Below are positions 53,116 to 61,642 of a DNA stretch of 64,000 nucleotides, one piece after another (position 1 is the stretch's first letter; each line of letters opens with the position of its first letter). Source of the DNA: Myxococcales bacterium (GTDB taxonomy: Bacteria; Myxococcota_A; Polyangia; Polyangiales; Polyangiaceae); contig SECP01000014.1 in assembly GCA_004193285.1 (NCBI GenBank), forward strand, positions 62,001 to 126,000, written 5' to 3'. The notes under the pieces are model-generated. The model was not told where the DNA came from, made no database searches, and was given only the letters and a program-made list of their open reading frames with translations. The translations under genes were made by a program, and so were the position numbers.

Positions 53116-53709
53116 ATGAACCTGCCTGCCGTGACCGCGCTCGTCACCGCGCTTGGTGTGCTGGCGCCTCTTACGGCTTGCGAGCGCACGCCGCCGCAAA
53201 AGGCGAGCCAAATGGGAGACCGAGCCATGAGCATTTACGAGATAGAGAGCAAGACGCTGGAGGGGAAGCCCGCGGCCTTGTCCCAGTACCGCGGGCAAGT
53301 CGCGCTGCTCGTCAACGTAGCGAGCGAGTGCGGCTACACCCCGCAGTACGCGGGGCTGCAGGCGCTGTACGAGCGCTTCAAGGCGAAGGGCTTCGTGGTG
53401 CTTGGCTTTCCGAGCAACGACTTCGGGGCTCAAGAGCCCGGCTCACCCGAGGAGATTCGCGCCTTTTGCTCCAGCCGGTACCGGGTGGACTTTCCGATGT
53501 TCGAAAAGTCGGTCACCAAGGCCGGGCCGCAGCAGTCTCCCGTTTACGCGGCGCTCGGCAAGGCCACCGGCTCGCTCCCGGAGTGGAACTTCGGCAAATA
53601 CCTGGTGGGGCGCACCGGCAAGGTCCTCAAGTTCTATCCCTCGAGCGTCAAGCCGGAAGATCCCGCGCTCGCGCAGGCCATCGAAGGCGCGCTCGCGGAA
53701 GGGGGCTGA
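53116..53709 (+). CDS. Glutathione-peroxidase-family lipoprotein
   Basis: A 197-aa protein with a lipoprotein signal from ATG 53116 (MNLPAVTALVTALGVLAPLTAC). Catalytic residues: Cys in NVASECGYTPQY, Gln in NDFGAQEPG, Trp/Asn in PEWNFGKYLVG. The position that is a resolving Cys in thioredoxin-type GPX (FPCNQFG) is Ser here (FPSNDFG), so recycling may differ. Envelope peroxide defence inferred. The SDR gene follows after 80 bp. Confidence 0.9.
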   Translation: MNLPAVTALVTALGVLAPLTACERTPPQKASQMGDRAMSIYEIESKTLEGKPAALSQYRGQVALLVNVASECGYTPQYAGLQALYERFKAKGFVVLGFPSNDFGAQEPGSPEEIRAFCSSRYRVDFPMFEKSVTKAGPQQSPVYAALGKATGSLPEWNFGKYLVGRTGKVLKFYPSSVKPEDPALAQAIEGALAEGG

Positions 53710-53789
53710 GCCGCAGAGGTTCCTCCGCGCGTATCCTGGAGAGCGCGGCATCCGTAATCAGGCAGAGGCACGAAAGGAGCCTCGTACGG

Positions 53790-54578
53790 ATGCTAAAAGG
53801 AAAAGTTGCGGTGGTTTACGGCGCGAGCGGCGCCATCGGTAGTGCGGTGGCGCGCGCCTTCGCCGGAGAGGGAGCGCAGGTGTTCGTCACCGGCCGGCGC
53901 CTTGCACCGCTCCAGGCCCTGGCGGCCGAGGCTGGCTCTGCCGGCGGTTCGGTTCGAGCGGCCGAGGTAGACGCGCTGGACGAGCGCGCCATCGACGCTC
54001 ACTTGAGCAACGTCGTCGAGCAGGCGGGCCGCGTCGATATCTCGTTCAACGCGGTGGGCGTGCCCAACGCGAAGATCCTCGGCGTGCCGCTCGTCGATCT
54101 GGAGCTGGAGCAACTTTCGGGGCCGCTCACGAGCTACACCGCGTCTTACTTTTTGACCGCGCGCCTGGCGGCTCGGAGGATGGTGGCCCAGCGCTCGGGC
54201 GTGATCATGACGGTGACGGCCTTGCATGCGCGCATGGGCTTACCGCTGGTCGGCGGGTATGGGCTCGCCATGGCAACCAAGGAGGCGCTCACGAGGCAAT
54301 TGTCGGTGGAGCTTGCCCCGCATGGCGTCCGCGTCGTCGGGTTGCGGCCCTACGCGATGCCCGAGACTCCGACGATCCGCAACGCCTTCGAGCCCCGCGC
54401 CAAAGCGACGGGCATGAGCTGGGAGCAGTGGCAGGAAACACTGGCGGCCAGAACCCACGCCCGGCGCTTGATGAAGCTCGCCGAGCTCACGAATATGGCG
54501 ACCTTTTTGGCGTCCGACCGAGGTAGCGGGATGACGGGTACGACCGTCAACCTCACCCTCGGCAGTGTGGACGACTAA
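53790..54578 (+). CDS. SDR-fold protein with a degenerate active site
   Basis: A 262-aa short-chain dehydrogenase fold. Cofactor loop VVYGASGAIGSAVARAF and FNAVGVP (Asn position) are present. The usual Ser and YxxxK are not: ungapped alignment through MTVTALHARMGLPLVGGYG puts Ala at the Ser position, and GGYGLAMATKEAL puts Met at the Lys position. Loss of oxidoreductase activity is therefore possible. AAAGGAG precedes ATG 53790. The stop overlaps that of the convergent sigma factor gene. Confidence 0.82.
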   Translation: MLKGKVAVVYGASGAIGSAVARAFAGEGAQVFVTGRRLAPLQALAAEAGSAGGSVRAAEVDALDERAIDAHLSNVVEQAGRVDISFNAVGVPNAKILGVPLVDLELEQLSGPLTSYTASYFLTARLAARRMVAQRSGVIMTVTALHARMGLPLVGGYGLAMATKEALTRQLSVELAPHGVRVVGLRPYAMPETPTIRNAFEPRAKATGMSWEQWQETLAARTHARRLMKLAELTNMATFLASDRGSGMTGTTVNLTLGSVDD

Positions 54579-55489
54579 GCCGCGCCTCCAGTCGAGAGCG
54601 AGGCGGCGTGGCTCAGCACCCAGCCGCACATGAGGTAGTCGGCAATGCTCACGATCTGCTCGCCGACTACCTCCAAGGAGACGACGCCCTCCGGCTGCCA
54701 ACCGCGCTCACCGAGGAGATGAACGACGACGACCGGCTGGCCCTCTACTTGGCCCAGCGTGAGCCGCCACGGCCTGGGCCAAGCGGCGTACGTGCTGAAG
54801 TACGGCGAGCTCGCCAGCTTGCCGCGGTAGCGGTCCGCCACCTTGAGCTGCGCATCCGCGCTGATCAGCTCCCGCAAGCCGTCCCAGTCGCGCTCGTTGA
54901 AGCGCTCGACGTAGAGAGCCAGAATCGTCGAGCGCTCTGCGGAGCTGGGCTCGAACATCGCGCCGTCTTCCGGCAGCGCGGCGAGCTTGGTCCTACCCCG
55001 GTTGAGGGCGGCCTTCACTCCGCCGACAGTGGAGTCCACCAGCTCGGCGATCTCTTCGAGTGAGTAGTCCAGCACGTCCTTCAGGAGCACACACGCGCGC
55101 TCTTTGGGCGGAAGAACCAGCACGAGGTGCTCCACCGCTCGCTCCAAGGGTGCGACCAGCTCGAGCGCCCCCTCCGTCAGCTCTTCGCCCGCTTCGGCGA
55201 GCGCCGACTCGGCCTCGCGTCTCACGCTTCTTCTTCTCAAGAAATCCACGCAGCCGTGGTGGGCAATGCGGAAGAGCCAGGGCGCGAGCGGCCGCGAAGG
55301 GTCGAAGGACTCCAAGCCCTGGTACGCCCGAAATAGCGCGTCTTGCGCGACGTCTTCTCCGTCCAACACCGACCCGGTCATGCGCGCGCAATAGCGGTGC
55401 AGGCGTGGCCTCAGCGTCGCCACCGTTTCCAAGAAGATGCGGTAGCTGGGCTCGTAGGACCCGGAAGGCTGCGGTGGTGGGCCGTTCAT
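54575..55489 (-). CDS. ECF sigma factor with SnoaL-like C-terminus
   Basis: A 304-aa sigma factor from ATG 55489; upstream frame is not family-like. Region sigma2: LRPRLHRYCARMTGSVLDGEDVAQDALFRAYQ. Region sigma4: LPPKERACVLLKDVLDYSLEEIAELVDSTVGGVKAALNRGR. The C-terminal 115 residues (VERFNERDWDGLRELISADAQ onward) are a SnoaL-like extension, seen in ECF41 and related groups where it modulates activity without a classic anti-sigma factor. Target regulon unknown. Confidence 0.9.
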   Translation of the reverse strand: MNGPPPQPSGSYEPSYRIFLETVATLRPRLHRYCARMTGSVLDGEDVAQDALFRAYQGLESFDPSRPLAPWLFRIAHHGCVDFLRRRSVRREAESALAEAGEELTEGALELVAPLERAVEHLVLVLPPKERACVLLKDVLDYSLEEIAELVDSTVGGVKAALNRGRTKLAALPEDGAMFEPSSAERSTILALYVERFNERDWDGLRELISADAQLKVADRYRGKLASSPYFSTYAAWPRPWRLTLGQVEGQPVVVVHLLGERGWQPEGVVSLEVVGEQIVSIADYLMCGWVLSHAASLSTGGAA

Positions 55490-55574
55490 TTTCAAGACTA
55501 CGCGCGCGGACCCGGTGAGGATACTACGAGGGTTGCCGCCGCCAGCGGGCCAAAGTACTCGAGCGCTGGGGCAA

Positions 55575-56297
55575 ATGGAAAATCCGATCGCCAAGCTCAA
55601 GAGCTTCAGATACTCGGCATCCAGCGCCGGTTGGCGCCGAACGTTGATGGACGTCGCGAGTCACGCGCTCGCTTATCGGCCCGATCGCGACCACTCCTTC
55701 GATCAACGCTTCGGTACGGATACGGAGGGCAAGGTCGAGCCGGCCGCCCTCGGCATCGAAGACGAGGGTCGGCGCGAGCAGGCAATCTTGTATTTGCCTT
55801 CTCCAGCCCCCGTTACCCGTTGGATGCTGGAGCACGTCGGGGTTTCGCACCGCGACTTCACGTTCGTGGACCTGGGGTGCGGCAAAGGGCGCGTCGTCTT
55901 GATGGCGGCCCAGTATCCTTTTCAGCGCGTGGTCGGCGTGGACATCTCGCCCACGCTGACGGCGGTGGCGCGAAGCAACGTCGCCCGCTTCCCGGCGCGC
56001 GCGCGCCGCTGTGACAGCGTGGAGATCTGCAATGCGGACGTGACGACGTTCGACCTGCCGAGCACCAACTTGCTACTGCACCTCTACCATCCGTTCGACG
56101 GTGAGGTGACCTCCGCGGTGCTTGCGCGGCTCGAGTCCTCGCTACGGCAAACGCCGCGCCGCGTGGTCGTGGCCTACCTGCTCTACTCGGGCGGTGCCCG
56201 AGGTGCGCGCCGTGTTCGGTCGCTTTCCCTGTTGAAAGAGACGCGCTACGAGCACTCTCTGCTTGGTCAGTACGACTGGCTCTTCTTCTCGAGCTGA
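55575..56297 (+). CDS. Class I SAM-dependent methyltransferase
   Basis: A 240-aa protein from ATG 55575. Motif I is FVDLGCGKGRVVLMAA, followed by VVGVDISPTLTAVARSN (motif II acidic residue) and LLLHLYHPFDGEVTSAVL (motif IV region). The N-terminal 90 residues hold no separate domain. It resembles small methyltransferases near DOT1/PrmA-like groups, but the substrate cannot be told. It is divergent from the ECF gene (85 bp) and convergent with the MBL-fold gene (7 bp). Confidence 0.85.
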   Translation: MENPIAKLKSFRYSASSAGWRRTLMDVASHALAYRPDRDHSFDQRFGTDTEGKVEPAALGIEDEGRREQAILYLPSPAPVTRWMLEHVGVSHRDFTFVDLGCGKGRVVLMAAQYPFQRVVGVDISPTLTAVARSNVARFPARARRCDSVEICNADVTTFDLPSTNLLLHLYHPFDGEVTSAVLARLESSLRQTPRRVVVAYLLYSGGARGARRVRSLSLLKETRYEHSLLGQYDWLFFSS

Positions 56298-56304
56298 GCC
56301 CTGC

Positions 56305-57219
56305 TCAAGGGGCGAAGACGCGTTGCTCGCCCACCGCCAGCGCGTGCACGGCGGTCGCGTCCATGCCGCGAGCGGCCATTTGCCGGCGCAGGCTCGCCGT
56401 GCATTGCCCTGGGTAGTCGTCGGAGTTGATGAGGGTGTCGAAGTGCATGGGCAGCATGTGCTTTGCGCCCAGCAACTGGAAGGCGTCCAGCGCCTCCGCC
56501 GGGTCCACGTGCGTACGCTCCATGAAGTCGCGCGGCGCCATGGGGCAGATGGGTAGAATGGCCAAGTCCAAAGTCGGAAACCGGCGCCGGGTAGCGGCGA
56601 ACAGCTCCGGCGCGTACGCAGTATCACCGCCGAAATACACGGACAGGCCGTGGTACTCGAAGACGTAGCCGGTGAAAGCCGCCGGCTCGAATCCTTCGTC
56701 CAGGCCGTAGCGCCCTCCGACGTGGCGCACCGGTACCGCGGTCACCCGCACTCCTGCTGCTTCGAACGAGCGCCACGTGGGCAGCTCTCGGATTTCGAAG
56801 TCGTACCGCGGCATGTTCGCTTTGACTCCCGGGGGGACCACGACGACTCGCGTCTTGCTCTCCACCTCGTCGAGGCTGTCGAACGAGAGGTGGTCGAAGT
56901 GCATGTGCGAGATCGCGACGAGCGCGAGCGGAGGCAGGTGCTCGGGCGCGAGGCCCGGCTCCACGAGCCGCGTGGAGACCAGGCCCGCCGAGCGCGTGAG
57001 GAGCGGATCGGTCAGCACGAACACGTCATCCATCTGAATCAAAACCGTGGCGTGCCCGACCCAGACTGCGGAGAGGCGCGCGCCCGGTGGCCGCAGCTGG
57101 GCGACGCGCCTTGCTACGGGCGCGGGGGGCGGGGAGGTGATGCTCCTGGCCGTCACCCGCCAAAAGAAGCCGCAGCCGCCGAGCGCCAGCGAAAGCAGCA
57201 CGACGAGGAACCTCATCAT
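56305..57219 (-). CDS. MBL-fold hydrolase lipoprotein (UlaG/NAPE-PLD-like)
   Basis: A 304-aa metallo-beta-lactamase fold with a lipoprotein signal (RFLVVLLSLALGGC). Metal ligands: SHMHFDHLS (HxHxDH), PVRHVGG, GGDTAY, and a late MHFDT. WVGHATVLIQMDDVFVLTDP is the fold start typical of UlaG-like lactonases and NAPE-PLD-like phosphodiesterases. Substrate unknown. Its ATG overlaps the stop of the upstream barrel-like gene (TGATG), so they are coupled. Confidence 0.88.
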   Translation of the reverse strand: MMRFLVVLLSLALGGCGFFWRVTARSITSPPPAPVARRVAQLRPPGARLSAVWVGHATVLIQMDDVFVLTDPLLTRSAGLVSTRLVEPGLAPEHLPPLALVAISHMHFDHLSFDSLDEVESKTRVVVVPPGVKANMPRYDFEIRELPTWRSFEAAGVRVTAVPVRHVGGRYGLDEGFEPAAFTGYVFEYHGLSVYFGGDTAYAPELFAATRRRFPTLDLAILPICPMAPRDFMERTHVDPAEALDAFQLLGAKHMLPMHFDTLINSDDYPGQCTASLRRQMAARGMDATAVHALAVGEQRVFAP

Positions 57220-57806
57220 CAGAAGTACCGTACGTTCAGGGCCAGCGAGAAAGCACGTCCTCGCAAACCGGGCGAGACGGTCGTGGTCAAGCCGAGCGCG
57301 CCGAATAGGCTGTACAGCCCGAGGTCGAAAGAAATGCCGCCTTCACGGTGCCGCCAGTGCGACACCCCGACCGACCAAGCCAAGCTCTCGCCGTGCTCAA
57401 TCAACGGAAAATAGGCCCGAACCCCGCCGCGCGCCAAGAACCCGTCGTGGCTGCCGCCTGCGCAGCACGTCCACTCCGGAGCAACGAAGAGCTCCACCGA
57501 GCCGCTCAGCCGGGCGATGGGGGAGACGATGAAGCTGCGCCAGGGGCGCGCGGCAATGCCGAAGGAGTAGAGCAGCGGCGTCACCTGCCAGCGCAGGCCC
57601 CCTTGCACCACTCCGTCGCCCGCCGCCAGCAGCGGGCTCGGCACCAGTTGCGCCGCGCCCCAAAGCAGAACGGCTACGGGCTTGCCGTACGCGGCGGCAG
57701 GCTTGGTTTCCGCAACGTATTCGTCGCTAGCGACGGCGGTCCTCGGCGCGAGCCAAGCCAGCGCGAGTAAACAGGGCAAGCGGCCCATCGCTTTGCGCAC
57801 GCGCAT
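57219..57806 (-). CDS. Predicted outer-membrane barrel protein
   Basis: About 195 aa from ATG 57806 with a Sec signal (GRLPCLLALAWLAPRTAVAS). Alternating hydrophobic strands (WQVTPLLYSFGIAARP, SVELFVAPEW, GISFDLGLYSLFGALG) and a C-terminal FSLALNVRYF ending in Phe are typical of outer-membrane barrels. Function unknown. It follows the SDR gene by a few bases and is coupled to the MBL-fold gene. Confidence 0.7.
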   Translation of the reverse strand: MRVRKAMGRLPCLLALAWLAPRTAVASDEYVAETKPAAAYGKPVAVLLWGAAQLVPSPLLAAGDGVVQGGLRWQVTPLLYSFGIAARPWRSFIVSPIARLSGSVELFVAPEWTCCAGGSHDGFLARGGVRAYFPLIEHGESLAWSVGVSHWRHREGGISFDLGLYSLFGALGLTTTVSPGLRGRAFSLALNVRYF

Positions 57807-57811
57807 CCGCC

Positions 57812-58651
57812 TCAGCCCCGCTGACCACCGAGCTCCGCCGGCGCTCCGCTGGGTGAAGCGCGCATCATGCTTTTGGCGATGCTTGCCACCACGGAGCGCG
57901 GCGCTAGCCGCGCCGACCACGCGCGCCAGTAGTTCTTCGTGCCCACGATGCGCGAGAGGCTCCCGCTGAACAGCGCATCCAGCCCGACCTCGGCCACCGC
58001 CGCCGCGCTATCGCGGACTGCAGGCTGAAAGTGCACGTTGCTCAAGCCGCGACGCTCCAGATCTCCGAAGAATGCCGTAGCGGTTGGCCCCGGCGAAAGA
58101 CAGGTGACGCTGACCGCATAGTCCTCCATCTCTTTGGCGAGCGCCTCCGAAAACGCGAGGACGAACGCCTTGGAAGCGCCGTACGCCGCGAAGAACGGAG
58201 TCGGTTGGTACGCTGCGGTCGAAGCAACGTTGAGGATGCGCCCTTGCCCGCGCTCTTTCATGCGCTTGCCGTACGAAAGGCACAGCTCGGCGAGCGTGGT
58301 GACGTTCAGTTGCAGCATCCGTACGAGCCGTTCCGGATCCAGCTCGGCGTGCTCTCCGTAAATGCCGAAGCCCGCGTTGTTGATGAGCACGTCCACTTCC
58401 AGCCCCAGCCCGGTCGTGAAAGCCCAAACCGACTGCGCGGCCCCCGGCTCCGCCAAATCAAGCGCCGCAAAGTGTACCGAGCCGGCGCCCGGCTCTGCCT
58501 TCAGCGCCGCGCTCGCCTTCGCGAGCTTCTCGCCGTCGCTGCTCACCAGCAGCAGCTCGTAGCCTCTCGCTCGCAGCCCCTTCGCGAGCTCGAACCCGAT
58601 TCCGCCGCTCGCGCCCGTCACCAACGCCACCAACGCTCGATGATTTGTCAT
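57812..58651 (-). CDS. Short-chain dehydrogenase/reductase
   Basis: A 279-aa SDR with an intact active site, unlike the one at 53790: cofactor loop LVTGASGGIGFELAKGL, LINNAGFGIYG (Asn), ILNVASTAAYQP (Ser), and FFAAYGASKAFVLAF (Tyr and Lys). DLAE gives the adenine-pocket Asp. ATG 58651 is chosen because it starts MTNHRALVALVTG; the open frame upstream is not SDR-like. Substrate unknown. Confidence 0.92.
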   Translation of the reverse strand: MTNHRALVALVTGASGGIGFELAKGLRARGYELLLVSSDGEKLAKASAALKAEPGAGSVHFAALDLAEPGAAQSVWAFTTGLGLEVDVLINNAGFGIYGEHAELDPERLVRMLQLNVTTLAELCLSYGKRMKERGQGRILNVASTAAYQPTPFFAAYGASKAFVLAFSEALAKEMEDYAVSVTCLSPGPTATAFFGDLERRGLSNVHFQPAVRDSAAAVAEVGLDALFSGSLSRIVGTKNYWRAWSARLAPRSVVASIAKSMMRASPSGAPAELGGQRG

Positions 58652-58976
58652 GTGCTGTGCCCTTTCGGCCGACGCCGCTTGCTGAACTGAGAGTCTCTTA
58701 GTTCCCGGACCGCCCTCGTCAAGGCGCGGCAAGTGCCTTTCGACGAGCCACCCGCCGCACCCCTTCAGATTGGGGGGCCAACGACGGTGGTCACGCAGCG
58801 GCACGAACGCTTCCCCGCCTCCGGTTACCTCCAGACGCTTTCACCCCTAAGTACTGGCTTTCTGGTCAAAAGACCGGGCCCGAGGCCGATTTCACTTTTC
58901 GCCTCTGGCTCCTGACGTTTCGCTTGACCCTGGCCGCGCTGCGGCTACCTTCGCGCTCCCTTACTCACGCTTACCT
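58652..58976. other. Intergenic, no gene recognised
   Basis: 325 bp between the SDR gene start (minus strand) and tRNA-Ser. It must hold promoters for both. No convincing small gene, hairpin or repeat was seen. Confidence 0.5.
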
Positions 58977-59063
58977 GGAGAGGTGACCGAGTGGCCGAAG
59001 GTACCCGCTTGCTAAGCGGGCCTAGGAGAAATCCTAGCGCGGGTTCGAATCCCGCCCTCTCCG
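58977..59063 (+). tRNA. tRNA-Ser (anticodon GCU)
   Basis: An 87-nt tRNA with a long variable arm, as for serine. The acceptor GGAGAGG pairs with CCTCTCC; the anticodon stem CCCGC/GCGGG holds the loop TTGCTAA with anticodon GCT; the variable arm CTAGGAGAAATCCTAG is a hairpin; the T arm is GCGGGTTCGAATCCCGC. CCA is not encoded. The last 17 bp are repeated at 59702-59718. Confidence 0.96.
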
Positions 59064-59064
59064 C
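59048..59064 (+). other. att-like direct repeat, copy 1 (tRNA-Ser 3' end)
   Basis: AATCCCGCCCTCTCCGC at the tRNA-Ser 3' end recurs exactly at 59702-59718. A tRNA 3' end duplicated as a direct repeat is the usual mark left by a tyrosine-recombinase integration (attL/attR). Confidence 0.6.
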
Positions 59065-59068
59065 AACG

Positions 59069-59097
59069 ACTCCCGCGCAAGCGGGAGTACTTGTTTT
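59069..59097 (+). terminator. Intrinsic terminator after tRNA-Ser
   Basis: ACTCCCGC (59069-59076), loop GCAA, GCGGGAGT (59081-59088), then ACTTGTTTT. A tight 8-bp stem with a tetraloop and a T-rich run, six bases after the tRNA. Confidence 0.85.
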
Positions 59098-59102
59098 GTG
59101 GG

Positions 59103-59439
59103 TCAGAGCGCGGCCGCGACGAGTGCGCGAGCTTTGGATGGTCGTGACATGACGAGCGGGGGCGGGAGCCGGAGCACGCGGTAACCGAGTCGCGCGACGA
59201 CGGAAGTGATAGCCGCGGTCGACCTCGGCGATGAGGAGAGCCGACGTAGCGAGGAAGTCAGCGACGTAGCGGCCGATAGGAACCTGTCGGCGGACGGTGA
59301 CGCCGAGGGCACGCCCGCGCCGGAGCTGCCACAACGCTTCCTCGGAGGGCAGCCGTTCATCCCGGTCTACGAGTTCATCAAGGGACCATGGCTGTCGACC
59401 ATGGTCACGGCTCGACCGGAGTTCCGAACTCGGCCGCAA
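59103..59439 (-). pseudogene. DUF559 (Vsr-like endonuclease fold) remnant
   Basis: One frame reads LPSEEALWQLRRGRALGV, RRQVPIGRYVADFL and LLIAEVDRGYHFRR, the classic DUF559 N-terminal and central motifs. The matching C-terminal motif, RLGYRVLRLPPPLV followed by ALVAAAL, appears immediately after in a different frame, ending in a stop at 59103. The usual 15-20 residues between GYH and LGYRV are mostly missing. So the gene carries an internal deletion with frameshift near 59190-59215 and is probably inactive. It lies between the two tRNA-derived repeats. Confidence 0.78.
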
Positions 59440-59962
59440 TGTCCGGCAGCAAGCTCCGCCGTGCGCAATTCATGTTGAGCACGTATACCGAACCGCCCGC
59501 CGCCGGTAGCGATTCCCCTTCGCGGGCGCTGATACCCGACAGCTCTTCCGATGAGTCCCCTACGGAATGCCGGCAGCCGCGTATGAACGACGTCAATTCA
59601 CCCTACAGTCGAACGACCACGATTTTTGCAGAGACGGGCCACCATTGCTTGCAGCGCCGCGGCGAGCGTGCCGGGTTGGTGTGAGCGCAGTCGCGAGCGG
59701 TAATCCCGCCCTCTCCGCCGATCCTACGCAACGGTTCTCGCTAGTTCAATCCGCAGCCTCATCGCCACTGCCCACGGCTGCCCAAGCCGCTCACGCGGTC
59801 GGGCATCGAGGCCGCGTTCCGCGTCGATGCCGGCTGCCGCTCGCCACCTGCCCGCCAGGTGGAGTCGCTTGCGCGCCAGGGTCTCAAATCCCGTATTGCT
59901 GGGATAGCCTGCGCCGCCTCGCAGGCTGAACCTGCTGCTATGCGGTTCGCTCACGGGGCTGG
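59440..59962. other. Gene-poor DNA around the second att-like repeat
   Basis: About 520 bp between the DUF559 remnant and the IS91 remnant. Open frames here are short and low-complexity. The only clear item is the 17-bp copy of the tRNA-Ser 3' end at 59702-59718. Confidence 0.6.
59702..59718 (+). other. att-like direct repeat, copy 2
   Basis: An exact 17-bp copy of the tRNA-Ser 3' end, same orientation, 654 bp downstream of copy 1. Identity stops sharply on both sides. The interval is too small to be an intact element, so this would be a collapsed or deleted insertion. Confidence 0.6.
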
Positions 59963-61164
59963 GTGAGAAATCCGAACTGTGCTGCGACTCCGTCCCGCTA
60001 CGAGCAACGCCGGCCCGAGTCGGCTACGCCTAACGCATTCGTCGCCGCCCACTTGGAAAGGTTCCTCGCGGCGGCTCGAGAGCACCACGATCGGGGCTTA
60101 CCGCGATCGGTCGAGCGCGAGCTGCGGGCGTACCTGCAATGCGGCATCCACGCCTACGGCTTTCTTCGCGCACGATGCTCGGCGTGCGGGGCGGAGCGGC
60201 TCGTCGCATTCTCCTGCAAACGGCGCGGCGTCTGTCCTTCATGCAACGCGCGGCGCATGTGCGCTGCCGCGGCCCATTTCACTGACCACGTGCTCCCGGA
60301 CGTGCCACTCCGCCAGTGGGTGCTCAGCGTCCCATTCGAGCTCCGCCTCCGCCTCGCCAAGAAACGCGCAGGTTCTGAGCGCAGAGGGTACATCTTCTCG
60401 TCCGAGAGATCGACGCCTGCCTCGAGGGCTCACTCGGTATCGGCGACCTGGTCTGCTTGGCACTCGCCAACTCCAGAACCGACGACGAGCCCGATCATCC
60501 CGCGCAGAACCTGCTGCACGCCCGCCGCACCAAGAGCAAGCGTGGTTTCGACATCCACGGCGCGGTCCGGGTTCCGGCGTCCGACCGCGAGGGCCGGGAC
60601 CGACTCCTGCGCTACTGCGCCCGGGCACCACTGAGCCTCGAGCGATTTGCTGTATTGCCCGACGGGCGGATCGCCTACCGCATCAAGGCTCCGCGCGGCA
60701 AACAGACTCACGGCGTCGTAACACCGCTCCAGTTCCTGGCGCGGCTCTGCGCGCTCATCCCGCCGCCCGTCATCCCCCTGATCGGCCTCCACGGCGTCTT
60801 TGCACCGCACTCGGCTTGGCGCATGGGCGTCGTTTCGCTGAGCGAACGGGGTGCGGGCACCGACGCAAGCACGACTCGAACCGAGCCGCCTGCTCTGGCA
60901 GAACCACAAGCCACCGCGCAACCCGCGGTCGGGACAGGCTCTAAGCGCCAGCCGCGCACCGACATCGACTGGGCAACGCTCTTGCGACGGGTCTATGACC
61001 TCGACGCGCTCGCGTGCCGTTGCGGCGGTCGCTTGAGAGTCATCGCCGTGATCACAGAGCCAGCCGTCACCAGGGCGATCTTGGACTCGGTCGGCCTCCT
61101 ATCCCAGCCACCGCCAGTCGCGAGAGCCCGAGGTCCGGACGACCTTGACAGTGCAGCTGAATGA
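59963..61164 (+). pseudogene. IS91-family transposase remnant
   Basis: The first frame (59963 to about 60400) encodes the N-terminal zinc-binding part: ERELRAYLQCGIHAYGFLRARCSACGAERLVAF, RRGVCPSCNARRM, LPDVPLRQWVLSVPFELRLRLA. The second frame (from about 60400 to 61164) encodes the C-terminal part: GFDIHGAVRVPASDREGRDRLLRYCARAPLSLERF, LPDGRIAYRIKAPRGKQTH, LIPPPVIPLIGLHGVFAPHSAWR and the C-terminal CRCGGRLRVIAVI. The region that should carry the HUH metal site and the catalytic tyrosines' context (RFGG..NVHFH) is missing between them, with a frame change. It is inactive. Confidence 0.87.
59963..61164 (+). mobile_element. Remnant of an IS91-like element
   Basis: The transposase remnant defines the element. 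IS91 elements have no terminal inverted repeats or target duplication, so exact ends (oriIS and terIS) cannot be set by eye; the boundaries given are those of the coding remnant. Confidence 0.7.
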
Positions 61165-61200
61165 CCCGACGCCGCAAGCTCCGTTTTGGAATCGCTCAGC

Positions 61201-61304
61201 GGCCTACCTAAGGCGCCTTCCGGCACCAAAACGGCCATAAGATAGACCACGTCGCCGGCCAGCCGCAGGGCTACGCTGGCTGACGGCGTTTGGATTGCCT
61301 ATCC
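61201..61304 (+). repeat. About 105-bp direct repeat, copy 1
   Basis: Begins GGCCTACC(T)AAGGCGCC and runs through CACCAAAACGGCC and CACGTCGCCGGC to GGCGTTTGGA. Roughly 85 percent identical by eye to the copy at 61536-61642. Confidence 0.8.
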
Positions 61305-61535
61305 CTCAACAAGTAGGCGGCGTCGTAACCGTTCTCCCAACCGATCAACACTGGCTTCGTGCCCGGCATGAGCGGCGACGCGCAGCCTCATAGCCATACG
61401 GTACTGGATGGATGCCGACGCGCGCTCGCACGCGAATCGACAGAGCAGGGCGTCCTCGCGCTCAGCGTGCCGATGAAGAACGGCAATCAGGTCCTTGATG
61501 GCGTGCGCGCCAACGTTGAGAAGCTCGATCGCAGA

Positions 61536-61642
61536 GGCCTACCAAAGGCGCCCTCCGCACCAAAACGGCCGATAACATAGATCACGTCGCCGGCGAGCCG
61601 CAGGACTGCGCCGGCTGATGGCGTTTGGACTGCCTTATCCCC
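61536..61642 (+). repeat. About 105-bp direct repeat, copy 2
   Basis: Same landmarks as copy 1, 335 bp downstream, with scattered substitutions and small indels, so it is an old duplication. Its right end abuts the 50-bp tandem repeats. Confidence 0.8.

Noticed and set aside
53116..53709. Glutathione peroxidase as a selenoprotein
   Set aside because: The catalytic position in NVASECGY is a normal Cys codon, with no in-frame TGA or SECIS-like need.
58945..59439. An intact 164-codon DUF559 protein
   Set aside because: The frame runs through the tRNA-Ser gene and loses family similarity after GYHFRR, while the true C-terminus is in another frame; it is a broken gene.
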